The position numbers and the translations under genes are program-made. A stretch of 64,000 nt of DNA from Alphaproteobacteria bacterium (GTDB taxonomy: Bacteria > Pseudomonadota > Alphaproteobacteria > Rhodospirillales > Magnetovibrionaceae), in NCBI GenBank assembly GCA_015231605.1, contig JADGBG010000005.1:1-64000 (forward strand). Reading direction: 5' to 3'. Shown in pieces: positions 7,899 to 16,237 of the stretch (the stretch's first letter is position 1; each line of letters starts with the position of its first letter). Under the pieces are notes generated by a model, which saw only the letters and a program-made list of their open reading frames with translations, was not told the origin of the DNA and ran no database searches.

Positions 7899-8648
7899 AT
7901 GGACACCTCGATTCTGCAAATGTTCTCGCTGGCCGGAAACGTGGCCATTGTTAGTGGCGCGTCACGTGGCATCGGCCATGCCATCGCCTGTGGATTGGCC
8001 CTTGCGGGAGCCGACGTGATCGCCGTCGCCCGCTCGCCATCCCCTAACCACCCATTCCCCGGTCACGTCGACTATCGCGTATGCGATATCGAGGACGCAC
8101 ATGCCTTTCAGACCCTCGTCGATGAAGCGATCGCCAAACATGGTCATATTGACACCCTCGTCAACGCCGCCGGGATATCCCTTCCCGCATCGGCGCAACG
8201 GCGTTTCCAGAAAACCGTATCGATGAACCTCACCGCTCCATACATGTGCTCCCTGGCCGTTTGCGATGCCATGAAAACCCAAGGAGGCGGTTCCATCATC
8301 AATATCACCAGCCTGGGAAGCGTCCTGGGCTTCCCCGACAATCCTGCCTATGTCGCATCCAAGGGTGGATTGCGTGCCTTGACCAAGGCCCTCGCTAACG
8401 ATTTCGGTCCTTACGGCATACGTGTCAACAATCTAGCGCCAGGATACATTCACACGGACATGACACGTCAAAGCCATGACAACCCAGAAGAACACGAGCG
8501 TCGCAAACGCCACACCATGCTCGGACGATGGGGTGATCCTGAGGATCTCGTTGGGGCCGCCATTTTCCTCGCCTCGCGCGCATCCGCATACATTACGGGA
8601 CAGGATATTTTCGTTGACGGAGGTTGGACCGCAAAAGGGCTCACTTGA
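7899..8648 (+). CDS. SDR family oxidoreductase
   Basis: A 249-residue classical short-chain dehydrogenase related to 3-oxoacyl-ACP reductase. It shows AIVSGASRGIGHAIACGLAL (cofactor-binding TGx3GIG variant), TLVNAAGISLP (NAG region), IINITSLGSVLGFPDNPAY with Tyr-x3-Lys (YVASK), and a C-terminal ITGQDIFVDGGW. It stands alone on the plus strand between a GmhA-like gene and a patch of transposase remnants. About 285 bp upstream holds no gene. An AAAGG ribosome binding site precedes the ATG. It may reduce a keto-sugar or keto-acyl group for the locus; the substrate is not deducible. Confidence 0.8.
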   Translation: MDTSILQMFSLAGNVAIVSGASRGIGHAIACGLALAGADVIAVARSPSPNHPFPGHVDYRVCDIEDAHAFQTLVDEAIAKHGHIDTLVNAAGISLPASAQRRFQKTVSMNLTAPYMCSLAVCDAMKTQGGGSIINITSLGSVLGFPDNPAYVASKGGLRALTKALANDFGPYGIRVNNLAPGYIHTDMTRQSHDNPEEHERRKRHTMLGRWGDPEDLVGAAIFLASRASAYITGQDIFVDGGWTAKGLT

Positions 8649-8719
8649 CGTCTTGACCTTCCTCCCACAAACCGGTCCAGGCATTCGGTTGGATTTCCCG
8701 TTAGATTTGACGAAAGGGG

Positions 8720-8940
8720 ACGATTACGCAACCTGTTGTCCACTTCGTCACCCGCATGAAGGAAAACACCGTCTTCGAGGTCATCGCCGAGCGGCCTCTG
8801 CCCAGGAACCGACCGATCCTCGCCGATCAGGTTATCCGCCTCTCCAGCGGCAAGGGCGAGAAAGCGGTAACCCCTCGCCGAGCACCGCCTTCCCATCTTG
8901 ATCGATATCCATGACCCTGCCCCTGCGGACGATAGATGTC
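8720..8940 (+). pseudogene. IS4-type transposase remnant
   Basis: From 8735 the plus strand encodes VVHFVTRMKENTVFEVIAER then PLPRNRPILADQVIRLSSGK and GEK up to 8863. This resembles the internal FVTRMK...YEVV segment of IS4-family DDE transposases, close to the region between the second Asp and the catalytic Glu. After 8863 similarity appears to continue weakly in another frame (LPILIDIHDPAPADD), so the copy is frameshifted. No start codon or terminal repeats are seen. This and the next remnant explain most of the 454-bp stretch 8649-9102 that has no intact gene. Confidence 0.55.
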
Positions 8941-8982
8941 CGTTTAAGGACAGCACCTTCACCCCTGAAAGGGCGGGTTCAC

Positions 8983-9106
8983 CGGACGGACACTATCAAG
9001 GAACATAACAAATCCCCCAAACCCTTCGTCTGGACAAAGCCCGCACAATCCATCCTTGCCACCGTTCAGCGGCGACCTGAACCTTCTGTTTGAGTCGCTG
9101 CACTAG
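8983..9106 (+). pseudogene. IS630-type transposase remnant (C-terminal tail)
   Basis: The plus strand reads TIKEHNKSPKPFVWTKPAQS-ILATVQRR, like the C-terminal tail of IS630-family transposases (...HN.x.PKPFVWT...IL.KV). A +1 frame change near 9067 continues it as SGDLNLLFESLH followed by a TAG at 9104-9106, a plausible original C-terminus. The rest of the transposase is missing. It lies directly against the 3' end of the exonuclease-like gene on the other strand. Confidence 0.55.
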
Positions 9107-9759
9107 CTAATCGCGCCTCTTTTGCGCAGCTCCGATAGTCCGGCGACGATGGCGCGGGCATCCCACAACCCCGTATGACATTCCGGCATGCTTTTCAGGC
9201 CCAAAAGATCCGGCAAATGTGAGCTGATGGCTTGTGCTGAATCGATTCCGATGGCCTGGGCCAAAATTCTCCGGAGGTTATGGGTTCTGGTTAGGTGGAT
9301 CGTATACGAAATATTGTTAAGCCAACAGTTATCACGCAAAACCATGGCATCGGTGCCATTGGCGTAGATCGGCATCGTGGGACCGACGAATTCACAAAAC
9401 CTTTGCCATGCTTCGGGAAAGGAAACTCCTTCAGCGTCAAGTTTTGCGTCATCGATACCCGTTAGCGAGCAAATATAGTCCGATAATGTCGGATTGAGCG
9501 TTGGTCGCACGTAAACCTCGAATGCCGCCAATTCACGAAATCCCGAACCGGCATCAACCGCTACGGCCCCCATGTGAATGATTTCACGATGTTCCCATGG
9601 CTCGCTCCACCTGCGCGCATGAGAGCCTTCCCAGGCTGTATATTCGACATCGAAAACACACATAATTCCCGCATTGGGCAGATCCGCGGCGAATGGGTCG
9701 TAATGATTGTCCGGCCACTCCCATTCGGTTGCGTTCTGGCCGCCACTTACCTTATCCAC
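9103..9759 (-). CDS. DEDDh-type 3'-5' exonuclease-like protein
   Basis: A 218-residue protein with the RNase T/DnaQ exonuclease pattern: MCVFDVEYTAWEG (Asp and Glu of motif I), HMGAVAVDAGSGFRELAAFE and a PTL...LTGIDDAKLDAEG stretch as in DnaQ folds, MPIYANGTDAMVLRDN (motif II Asp) and CHTGLWDARAIVAGL (motif III His...Asp). I start it at GTG 9757-9759, which overlaps the radical SAM stop by 8 bp and has AAAAAGGA 7 nt upstream; the longer ATG frame would reach 74 bp into that gene. An exonuclease is odd in a glycan operon. Some glycan loci carry DnaQ-fold proteins of unknown role, so substrate and function are open. Confidence 0.65.
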   Translation of the reverse strand: MDKVSGGQNATEWEWPDNHYDPFAADLPNAGIMCVFDVEYTAWEGSHARRWSEPWEHREIIHMGAVAVDAGSGFRELAAFEVYVRPTLNPTLSDYICSLTGIDDAKLDAEGVSFPEAWQRFCEFVGPTMPIYANGTDAMVLRDNCWLNNISYTIHLTRTHNLRRILAQAIGIDSAQAISSHLPDLLGLKSMPECHTGLWDARAIVAGLSELRKRGAIS

Positions 9760-11245
9760 CGGCCAGTCCTTTTTCACGCTTGAGGCGCTCAAGTTCACCC
9801 AGACCTTCGCGCGCCAACCGTGCAAATGCGTTTTTGTAAAATTGCAACAGCTCTCGATTGACGCCGTTGTGCAAACTCAATGTTCTCAACTGCGGGTCGA
9901 TGTCATAATCGTAATCCGCAAAATACGCATCCTCCGTAGCCTTGAGGTGCTGACCCGTTCCGATAAACGGAGAATAGAATGCAACCGTGACGTTGTCGGG
10001 CTGCAGCTTGTTGTTAAACATAATCGTATCAAGGATTGATTGCTCATCTTGTTCCGGAAAACCGATCACATTGTAAGTCGTGCGGCGGATTTTGGCATCC
10101 TTGAGCAGCTCGAAGGCGCGCACGATTTTATCCTGATCAGAGAAGCGATTGAGGTTGTTTTCACGAAACCCTTGCGTCGCCAGTTCAATTCCCATCCCGA
10201 CGCCATCAACCCGCAGCCGTTTCAGCAATTGCACGGACGCTGCATTGACGCCCTCCGGGCGGGTTTCGATGTACAACTGAACCGGCAAGTCGGCCTGATC
10301 AAATAGGTCTGCAAGTCGGTTCAGCATCGTCCGGTCAATCGTTAGAAAGTTTGTGTCCTGACACCTGAACAGCGTCACGCCATAATCCCGATGCAGGGTC
10401 GTGATCTCTTCCATGACCCGGTCGGCGCTTTTATGGCGGAGGTAGTTTTGCGCCCCAATGAGGGTGCCGCGTGAAGTCGCTTCATCAAAATCGTAATAGT
10501 GCTGAATAACGGTTTCAACACAATAACTGCAAGTGTAAATGCAGCCCCGCGACAGTTCGTAGTCCACAGCACGAACCACCTCCCCGTTATAAGGCCGAAA
10601 AAAAACCTGATCTTCGAAAAGACTATAGTCGTATGGTGGAAGCTCATCCAGGTCGTGGATCAAATCTTGATGTGGGTTGAACGTGATTTTTCCGCTTTCG
10701 TTACGTAGCACCAGCCCCTTTAGATCGTGCACCGCCTCACCTCGGTCAATGCGGTCGGCGAAATCCCGAATGAGGAGCTCCGTTTCCCCGCCCATGGCAT
10801 ATGTCAATCCGGGGAATCGTTGAAGCGTTTGCGCAGGGTTGGCGGTAACCTGCAATCCCCCGGCAATTCGGACGGCTCGGCATTGGATCTCCGTCATCAG
10901 ATCGTGCCCGAATTGGATGGACACGTATTCCCCTTCTCCATGAATATGCGATGACAAAGCCGACCAAAAAACAATATCCGGATCGAACTCATCGATAACC
11001 CGCTGCAAATCCTCGCGAATAGGGGCCTGTTTAAAGGTGATGCATAAATCATAGTCCGTGGGCTGATACTGCTGGTTCGCGGTGTTATAAGAAACCTCAT
11101 TTTCCGCCCAGTCCGCATAGAAGGTCGCATCGAATAAACGCACCTCGTGTCCATGAGCTCGCAATGCGGCCGCATGGCTGGCAACCCAAATCACTGTAAT
11201 ACCCCGGCCCCATTTATTGGGATTGAGAAGAAGTACTTTCGCCAT
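9752..11245 (-). CDS. B12-binding domain radical SAM protein
   Basis: A 497-residue protein. The N-terminal ~200 residues have the cobalamin-binding-like fold (AKVLLLNPNKWGRGITVIWV, LRAHGHEVRLFDATFY, DIVFWSALSS). The radical SAM motif is SRGCIYTCSYCVETVIQHYY (CxxxCxxC binding the 4Fe-4S cluster), followed by TLFRCQDTNFLTIDR and GVGMGIELATQGFRE of the TIM-barrel. Such B12 radical SAM enzymes often methylate unreactive carbons or rearrange sugars. It is followed at once by the exonuclease-like gene (8-bp overlap) and preceded by NeuA at a 6-bp gap, so it belongs to the neuA-kdsC-neuB transcription unit. Confidence 0.8.
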   Translation of the reverse strand: MAKVLLLNPNKWGRGITVIWVASHAAALRAHGHEVRLFDATFYADWAENEVSYNTANQQYQPTDYDLCITFKQAPIREDLQRVIDEFDPDIVFWSALSSHIHGEGEYVSIQFGHDLMTEIQCRAVRIAGGLQVTANPAQTLQRFPGLTYAMGGETELLIRDFADRIDRGEAVHDLKGLVLRNESGKITFNPHQDLIHDLDELPPYDYSLFEDQVFFRPYNGEVVRAVDYELSRGCIYTCSYCVETVIQHYYDFDEATSRGTLIGAQNYLRHKSADRVMEEITTLHRDYGVTLFRCQDTNFLTIDRTMLNRLADLFDQADLPVQLYIETRPEGVNAASVQLLKRLRVDGVGMGIELATQGFRENNLNRFSDQDKIVRAFELLKDAKIRRTTYNVIGFPEQDEQSILDTIMFNNKLQPDNVTVAFYSPFIGTGQHLKATEDAYFADYDYDIDPQLRTLSLHNGVNRELLQFYKNAFARLAREGLGELERLKREKGLAGG

Positions 11246-11251
11246 ACCCGC

Positions 11252-11989
11252 CTACTCCTTGCGAGCCTTTGACAACATGCTTTCCGCAGCCATCAGCTCC
11301 TCCTCGTAGTCGATATCCACCGTTTCCTCATCAATCATGAAAGGAAGGATTTTTCTTCCCGTCGTCGAATTCATCTCAAAGACGACGCGCGGCCTGGTAA
11401 TGTCGATATAACCATCTTGCTGAAAGATCGGAGGCAATTTTTGACGCGGCATATTGTAGGGCTCAGATTCTCCCTCCAAATGCAGAAGCTGAGACAGAAA
11501 ACCGCTTTCCCCCATACGCCACATTTTATAAGGTGTATCGCAAGCCAACTTGACGGCGCGGAGGGAATCCGCTTCCGTGGTGCGGGCGAACAGCTCGATT
11601 GCTCGGTCAATCACCTCAATCCGGCGAATCGGATTGGTCGGACGCAACTGGACGACTAGGTCGGGGACATACCCCTCGTTATCGCGTAGCCATTCCAGCG
11701 CATGAAGATGAAACTCAAAATCCACCGAGAAATCACCGGAAATTTCAGGGGGCCGCATGAACGGCACCTCAGCCCCATGCTGTCGGGCCACGTCGGCGAT
11801 TTCACTGTCGTCGGTGGTGCACACCACACGAGTAATGTGCTTTGATCTCAGTCCATGCTCGATCGAATGCGCGATCAAGGGCTTCCCATTCAAATGACGG
11901 ACATTCTTTCGAGGAATAGATTTCGACCCTCCACGCGCGGGCACCAGGGCTAGGACTTCCAGCTTCAGATCCTTCATGTCATCGCTCAC
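11252..11989 (-). CDS. neuA: Acylneuraminate cytidylyltransferase
   Basis: A 245-residue CMP-ulosonic acid synthetase of the NeuA/PseF/LegF family. The signature ALVPARGGSKSIPRKNVRHL is complete, then PLIAHSIEHGLRSKHITRVV, VCTTDDSEIADVARQHGAEV and LVVQLRPTNPIRRIEVIDRA (LRPTSPxR-like). It activates the nonulosonic acid as the CMP-sugar for glycosyltransfer. It overlaps the upstream 438-residue gene by 4 bp (ATGA) and is near a KdsC-like phosphatase, a pyruvyl transferase and neuB, a standard set for sialic, legionaminic or pseudaminic-type acids. I cannot say which sugar: the upstream NeuC-, LegB- or PseB-type enzymes are not evident here. Confidence 0.85.
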   Translation of the reverse strand: MSDDMKDLKLEVLALVPARGGSKSIPRKNVRHLNGKPLIAHSIEHGLRSKHITRVVCTTDDSEIADVARQHGAEVPFMRPPEISGDFSVDFEFHLHALEWLRDNEGYVPDLVVQLRPTNPIRRIEVIDRAIELFARTTEADSLRAVKLACDTPYKMWRMGESGFLSQLLHLEGESEPYNMPRQKLPPIFQQDGYIDITRPRVVFEMNSTTGRKILPFMIDEETVDIDYEEELMAAESMLSKARKE

Positions 11990-13302
11990 TCATTCAGGCC
12001 GGCTTCTGGGTTGGCAAGATTGTCGATCCATTCAATCCTGTTCTTATCAAGTCGGAACCAAGACCCTTGATCAACGGTTCCACGCATCTGAAAATCTTGA
12101 CGCTTCTCGAGGAGGTCATACACGAATTTCTGCCCTGCTCCGTAACGGTACCGCCCCGGTCGTTCGAGGACGTTCATGCATACATCCGCAAGACGGTCCA
12201 AAGATCGGTGACATTCCGGAAAATCCGCGTCTTTAGCCAGCAATTCCCGGACTTCCTCAGGCATTGGCGACGGCGTCGAACTCGGCTTCACCGACACCTT
12301 GTCGAACAACTCTTCCAACGAAGCGGGGTGCGGAACATAATCCAGAATCTTACTGGTGTCGTCGCTCAACGGCAAAATGTGTTCGCGTCGACGCGGATTG
12401 AGGCCCCCTAAACATAGCGCCGACTTGCCACACGCGAACGCATCATAAAACGACGTTGAAGGAGGCGCGATCAAGTGATCGACCTTTTGCTGCCAGTGCA
12501 AAAGCGGTTCGTCCCACTCCGCAAGACGAACGCCGATATTCTTTTCCGCGATGATTTCCTCCCAGCGGGTTCGATCTTCCCGTGGATGGACCCGGACGAC
12601 GGCGTCGAATTTATCCTGGTCGATGTTCTCTAGAATGTCCAAAAAAATACGTAGATCCTGAACATTGGTGAACCACAGGTCTTCCGCATCCAGGTCACAG
12701 CCTTCCTGCTGGAGGTGATGATAAACGGAGCGCCTTGAATCATGGATGCTGACGAGATTCGAACGCCTGTCAAAAGGATTTATCAAGCTAAAGCGCGTCA
12801 GGAATCCCAACCGTATGCGCCCATCCCCAGGCTCCAATTGACGAGCGTTTTTGGAACAACGTTTGTCGTATCGAGGGTGTCCAATGACATGACAATGATC
12901 GAGAAGATGGGGCGAGAACTCCTCGAACCCCCTTCGTTGCTGGCGCCCCCATAAACAATAGGCGGAAACTTTCCGAGCCCAGCGATCATCGCCCTTCATG
13001 AACCGGAAACCCAAAAACTTCAAAGCCGCCCGTTGGGGATTTTCGGGAATACCGCCAATGCCTTCCCCCGGCAAAACTATCAAAGGGGGCAAATCCGCGT
13101 CCGGATCGGGAAACAAGGACTCAAGCACCACAAGACTCGGTAAAATGATCGCGTCAAATGGCATGGCCCTTTTGAACAGCCCCGCCCGTGGACGGTTGCC
13201 ATAGACCAGATCCACACCACGTTTGGCGAGAATGGCCTTGAGGCTTGCCGCCACCACCGCATCACGGCTAACCTCATCAATCAAAAAGAATATTCTCTTC
13301 AA
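11986..13302 (-). CDS. Surface carbohydrate biosynthesis protein (GT-B-like)
   Basis: A 438-residue protein I recognise only loosely as the surface carbohydrate biosynthesis family often found beside neuA/neuB. The N-terminus (KRIFFLIDEVSRDAVVAASL) and the VIGHPRYDKR, VVRVHPREDRTRWEE and HLIAPPSTSFYDAFACGKSAL stretches look like a GT-B fold, where a His/Arg-Pro motif and a Pro-Ser-Thr motif bind nucleotide or phosphate in CMP-sugar glycosyltransferases and polyglycerolphosphate transferases. It is translationally coupled to neuA (ATGA). A likely role is transfer of the CMP-activated acid or an oligosaccharide-related step; no experiment-backed function can be assigned. Confidence 0.6.
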   Translation of the reverse strand: MKRIFFLIDEVSRDAVVAASLKAILAKRGVDLVYGNRPRAGLFKRAMPFDAIILPSLVVLESLFPDPDADLPPLIVLPGEGIGGIPENPQRAALKFLGFRFMKGDDRWARKVSAYCLWGRQQRRGFEEFSPHLLDHCHVIGHPRYDKRCSKNARQLEPGDGRIRLGFLTRFSLINPFDRRSNLVSIHDSRRSVYHHLQQEGCDLDAEDLWFTNVQDLRIFLDILENIDQDKFDAVVRVHPREDRTRWEEIIAEKNIGVRLAEWDEPLLHWQQKVDHLIAPPSTSFYDAFACGKSALCLGGLNPRRREHILPLSDDTSKILDYVPHPASLEELFDKVSVKPSSTPSPMPEEVRELLAKDADFPECHRSLDRLADVCMNVLERPGRYRYGAGQKFVYDLLEKRQDFQMRGTVDQGSWFRLDKNRIEWIDNLANPEAGLNE

Positions 13303-13342
13303 GTCGACTTCCCTGTTCGTTGACTGCGGTCGCTATAGATGC

Positions 13343-13837
13343 TCATGCTATATCAAGATGCAAAATGTCTTCGGCGATTTCCCGCGCGACGCCATAGCCC
13401 CCCTTAGCGAACAAGGTGATGTGCGCGACCGCCTTGACGCTTGGATGGGCATCCCCCGGCGCAATTGCGAAACCAACCTTTTCCATGGCCTGCAAATCGT
13501 TCAGGTCGTTCCCCACAAAAGCCACCCGGCACATGTCGATCGCATTTTCGGCGCAAAACGTAATGATAGCCTGACCTTTATTCGATAAAGACTGTATGAC
13601 AGGCACTTGCAATTTGCGCGCCCTCTGGGACACGACTGAATTTTTTTCCGTGGACATAATCATCGTTTTCAGACCGTGTCGGCGAAATGCATCGAAAGCC
13701 AATCCATCCGATCGATTACACACGACAGCTTCCGTGCCATCCTGAAACACGATAACGCGGTTGTCCGTCAAAACTCCATCAAAGTCGAAGACCAACAAAT
13801 CGATATCGCTCTGCCTAAGTTTGACGTCCGCCCCCAT
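13343..13837 (-). CDS. KdsC-like HAD phosphatase
   Basis: A 164-residue HAD hydrolase of the C0 (capless, KdsC/tetrameric) type. Motif I is LLVFDFDGVLTDNRV with nucleophile D18 and acid D20, motif III includes SNKGQA, and motif IV is VAFVGNDLNDLQAM. In sialic/legionaminic loci this type either dephosphorylates the 9-phosphate formed by NeuB or is fused to NeuA. Here it is a separate gene between neuA and the pyruvyl transferase, 3 bp after the latter. It may remove phosphate from the NeuB product. Confidence 0.8.
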   Translation of the reverse strand: MGADVKLRQSDIDLLVFDFDGVLTDNRVIVFQDGTEAVVCNRSDGLAFDAFRRHGLKTMIMSTEKNSVVSQRARKLQVPVIQSLSNKGQAIITFCAENAIDMCRVAFVGNDLNDLQAMEKVGFAIAPGDAHPSVKAVAHITLFAKGGYGVAREIAEDILHLDIA

Positions 13838-13840
13838 CCT

Positions 13841-15070
13841 CTATACTCCGAACAGCTTTGCCATCTGCATGTGGAATGACCGGCTTTCTTCGCGACAGGA
13901 TTTCCTGACACTTTTGAAACGTTCGCGCAACGGCGTACCATCTCGCAGCAAAGCCGTCATGCGATGGTACATCTGTGCCGCCAAGTCCCTCGAAAACGCA
14001 TCGATCCCAATATCCGCTAACCCGACTTCATCGAGAAAGTCCCACATCCGATCCTGCGTGATAATAGGCACCATGGGAACCCCAACCCCAATACTTGGCG
14101 ACATTGAATGAACCCGCATGCTAACTGCCAAGTCCACGTTTGAATACAGACCGTAAAATTCCTCAGTCGCATTGATGCGCTGCAGACCCGTGGAGATTGA
14201 GTTTTGATGGGAAACCTGCGGCTTGACCCGTTCAGAGTAGTCTGCAACCATCCGGAAATCGTCGAAATAATGTGGGACCAAAATGATATTCACGTCCCGC
14301 TCTCCAGCGATCGCCTCCATCACCTCGACAAATGCATCAATGACCCGGCTACGCCGGTCGTTCACACCGCTCCATGATGAAGCCAGCCTCAGAATCGTCT
14401 TTTCATGCAGAATGCGCCCCAGTGATCGGGATATGACTTCCCGGCGACGACCACCATATCGATAGATGGCATCCTCATTGTTAAATGCCAGAATGATATT
14501 GGAGCGATCTTTCAAGATCTCAGGATAGTCAGAATTTTTGTTGTGCGGAACATACAAACCCGGGTCTGGCAGTTTCTGGATTTTTTCAGAACTAAACCCG
14601 ATCATTTTCTCCAACCATTCTTTCGTACCATCGTTACGGACTGCGAAAAGCATGCTCGGTTGGTCAACCGCATAACGCACGGCTTGGCGCAATTTGTCCA
14701 GGTGGTGAAACGGTTGATAGGACCAGTGGCGGTAGGAGAGTCCGTAGAAAACCACCGGCTTTTTGATTTCCGGCCACAGATCCAACGGCAAGTCGAAACG
14801 CATGCCTGCGTTCCTCAGATATTCCCGCCCGTGGATGGCCACTGCACCACCGACGATAAGTCCATCGAATTCGCTGTTCACCCGGTCAACAAAAGAGCGG
14901 TCGAAGACTCGTCGATCAAACGTGTAGTCATCCCAGGGCTCATGCGTCCATTCAATCTCTACTGGGAAATCCTCCGCGATGACCCGTTCTGTTCCATAAA
15001 TCAACGCACCATTGCCGATGTTTGTGCTCGCACTGTTGGCAAGGTGTATGAATTTGAGGCGTTCGATCAT
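13841..15070 (-). CDS. Polysaccharide pyruvyl transferase family protein
   Basis: A 409-residue protein of the PssM/CsaB superfamily. Family features are the N-terminal HLANSASTNIGNGALIYGTE (loop typical of ...NxGDxA), FDGLIVGGAVAIHGREYL, VVFYGLSYRHW and a C-terminal SMRVHSMSPSIGVGVPMVPI in which the H of the RxHS-like motif is near the active site. It would transfer pyruvate from PEP to a sugar as a ketal, giving a negatively charged residue. It lies between neuB and the KdsC-like phosphatase. Confidence 0.75.
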   Translation of the reverse strand: MIERLKFIHLANSASTNIGNGALIYGTERVIAEDFPVEIEWTHEPWDDYTFDRRVFDRSFVDRVNSEFDGLIVGGAVAIHGREYLRNAGMRFDLPLDLWPEIKKPVVFYGLSYRHWSYQPFHHLDKLRQAVRYAVDQPSMLFAVRNDGTKEWLEKMIGFSSEKIQKLPDPGLYVPHNKNSDYPEILKDRSNIILAFNNEDAIYRYGGRRREVISRSLGRILHEKTILRLASSWSGVNDRRSRVIDAFVEVMEAIAGERDVNIILVPHYFDDFRMVADYSERVKPQVSHQNSISTGLQRINATEEFYGLYSNVDLAVSMRVHSMSPSIGVGVPMVPIITQDRMWDFLDEVGLADIGIDAFSRDLAAQMYHRMTALLRDGTPLRERFKSVRKSCREESRSFHMQMAKLFGV

Positions 15071-15128
15071 ACTGACGGACTTCCAGTCGGATACTCAGAC
15101 ATAAGTGGAGTGCAACAGAACTGTCCCT

Positions 15129-16016
15129 TCAATTCACGCCACTGCCCACTCGGCGTAACTTCGTACGAATAGGCAGCTCAGTCTCATACACCCGCTTTAC
15201 ACCATCACCTGAGACCTCGCGCCAAGTCCGAATGTATTTCGCCATCATTTCCATCCCGCGAGGCTCAAGGCTTGCGGCTTGGTCGCTCCCCCACATCGCA
15301 CGGTCCAGAGTGATGTGTCGCTCCACCACGCAAGCGCCAAAGCCGACGACAGCCATCACGGAAGGAATGACATCAACCTCATGGCCGCTGTAACCAATTG
15401 GGTGGGGGTATCTCTTTCGAAGCGTCCGAATAACTGCAAGATTGAGTTCCTCGTGCTTCGCCGGATATGTGGAGATGCTATGCAAGATCACCAGCGGATT
15501 TCCCTTCAGGCTCTCGACGGCCTTATCGATTTCTTCCATGGTGCTCATGCCGGTCGAAAGGATGACCGGGCGCCCCGAGGCCACGATCTTGCCCAACAGT
15601 CCGCTATCGGTCAGACACGCCGAAGCGATTTTGTAACAAATCGGGTTGAATTCCTCGAGGAAATCCACGCTTGCCTCATCCCACGGAGAACACATCCATT
15701 CGATACCTTTTTCTTTGCAATAGGCATCAATTTCCCTGAATTCATCCTTGCCGAACTCCAGCCCCCGCTTGAGGTCCCCATTTGTAGTACCAAAAACGGA
15801 TTCCCGCGGCTTGGCCAACTCTTCGGGCGTATACACGACGTCGACTGTCCGCTTTTGAAATTTAACTGCGGAGAAACCGCACTTGAGCGCGTGATCAATA
15901 AGCTTCTTAGCCGTTTCCAGGCTGCCATTATGATTAATGCCGATTTCGCCAATGATATAGCAAGGCTCATCCGGTCCGATCAATTTTCCGCCGATGTTAA
16001 CTGGGGTAACGGTCAT
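15129..16016 (-). CDS. neuB: NeuB-family ulosonic acid synthase, lacking SAF domain
   Basis: A 295-residue NeuB-type PEP-dependent aldolase. Conserved blocks are CYIIGEIGINHNGSLETAKK, CGFSAVKFQKRTVD, GIEWMCSPWDEASVDFLEEF, ICYKIASACLTDSGLL, VILSTGMSTMEEID and PIGYSGHEVDVIPS, all typical of the barrel domain. It ends shortly after the barrel (IRTKLRRVGSGVN), so the C-terminal SAF/antifreeze-like domain (about 55-60 residues), which covers the active site of the partner subunit in NeuB dimers, is missing; the normal length is about 340-350. The ATG at 16016 starts the conserved N-terminus; the longer frame is spurious. Second synthase in the window; the other is at 29.3 kb and full length. Confidence 0.8.
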   Translation of the reverse strand: MTVTPVNIGGKLIGPDEPCYIIGEIGINHNGSLETAKKLIDHALKCGFSAVKFQKRTVDVVYTPEELAKPRESVFGTTNGDLKRGLEFGKDEFREIDAYCKEKGIEWMCSPWDEASVDFLEEFNPICYKIASACLTDSGLLGKIVASGRPVILSTGMSTMEEIDKAVESLKGNPLVILHSISTYPAKHEELNLAVIRTLRKRYPHPIGYSGHEVDVIPSVMAVVGFGACVVERHITLDRAMWGSDQAASLEPRGMEMMAKYIRTWREVSGDGVKRVYETELPIRTKLRRVGSGVN

Positions 16017-16066
16017 ATCTGACGCTCTCCTTTGGATACTTCTTTGCCTAAGCCACACGCTCGAAA

Positions 16067-16129
16067 ACGACACCAGGACACATACCAGACGCCCCTCCGC
16101 TCCCGGGCAACACTGCACGACACCAGGAC
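16067..16129. repeat. 13-bp direct repeat upstream of neuB
   Basis: ACGACACCAGGAC occurs at 16067-16079 and again at 16117-16129, 50 bp apart. Just right of it, AGCTTGC at 16135-16141 and GCAAGCT at 16145-16151 form a 7-bp inverted repeat with a 3-nt loop. All are in the 221-bp gap between the glycosyltransferase 3' end and neuB, which is the neuB promoter region. The role is unknown. Confidence 0.45.
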
Positions 16130-16200
16130 CAGGGAGCTTGCTTGGCAAGCTTCCGAAAAATCTAAAACCAGTCCTTGTTACAACAATCGTGGACAACATA

Positions 16201-16223
16201 TGACGTTCACGGCATGAACGTCA
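16201..16223. promoter_or_regulatory. Candidate operator, perfect palindrome
   Basis: TGACGTTCA-CGGCA-TGAACGTCA is a perfect 9-bp inverted repeat with a 5-bp spacer. The core GTTCACGGCATGAAC (16205-16219) matches two palindromes in front of the winged-helix regulator gene near 38.48 and 38.54 kb. It lies about 190 bp upstream of the neuB start, in the gap before that transcription unit. It has no following T-run, so it is more like an operator than a terminator. Confidence 0.55.
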
Positions 16224-16237
16224 ATGTCCGAACACCG

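Noticed and set aside
8476-8901. 141-residue plus-strand open frame overlapping the SDR 3' end
   Set aside because: It shadows the SDR gene and then runs into the IS4 remnant in a different frame; no coherent protein.
14720-14760. GGCGGTAG, like the ops element used by RfaH
   Set aside because: It is inside a coding region and on the strand opposite to the locus transcription.
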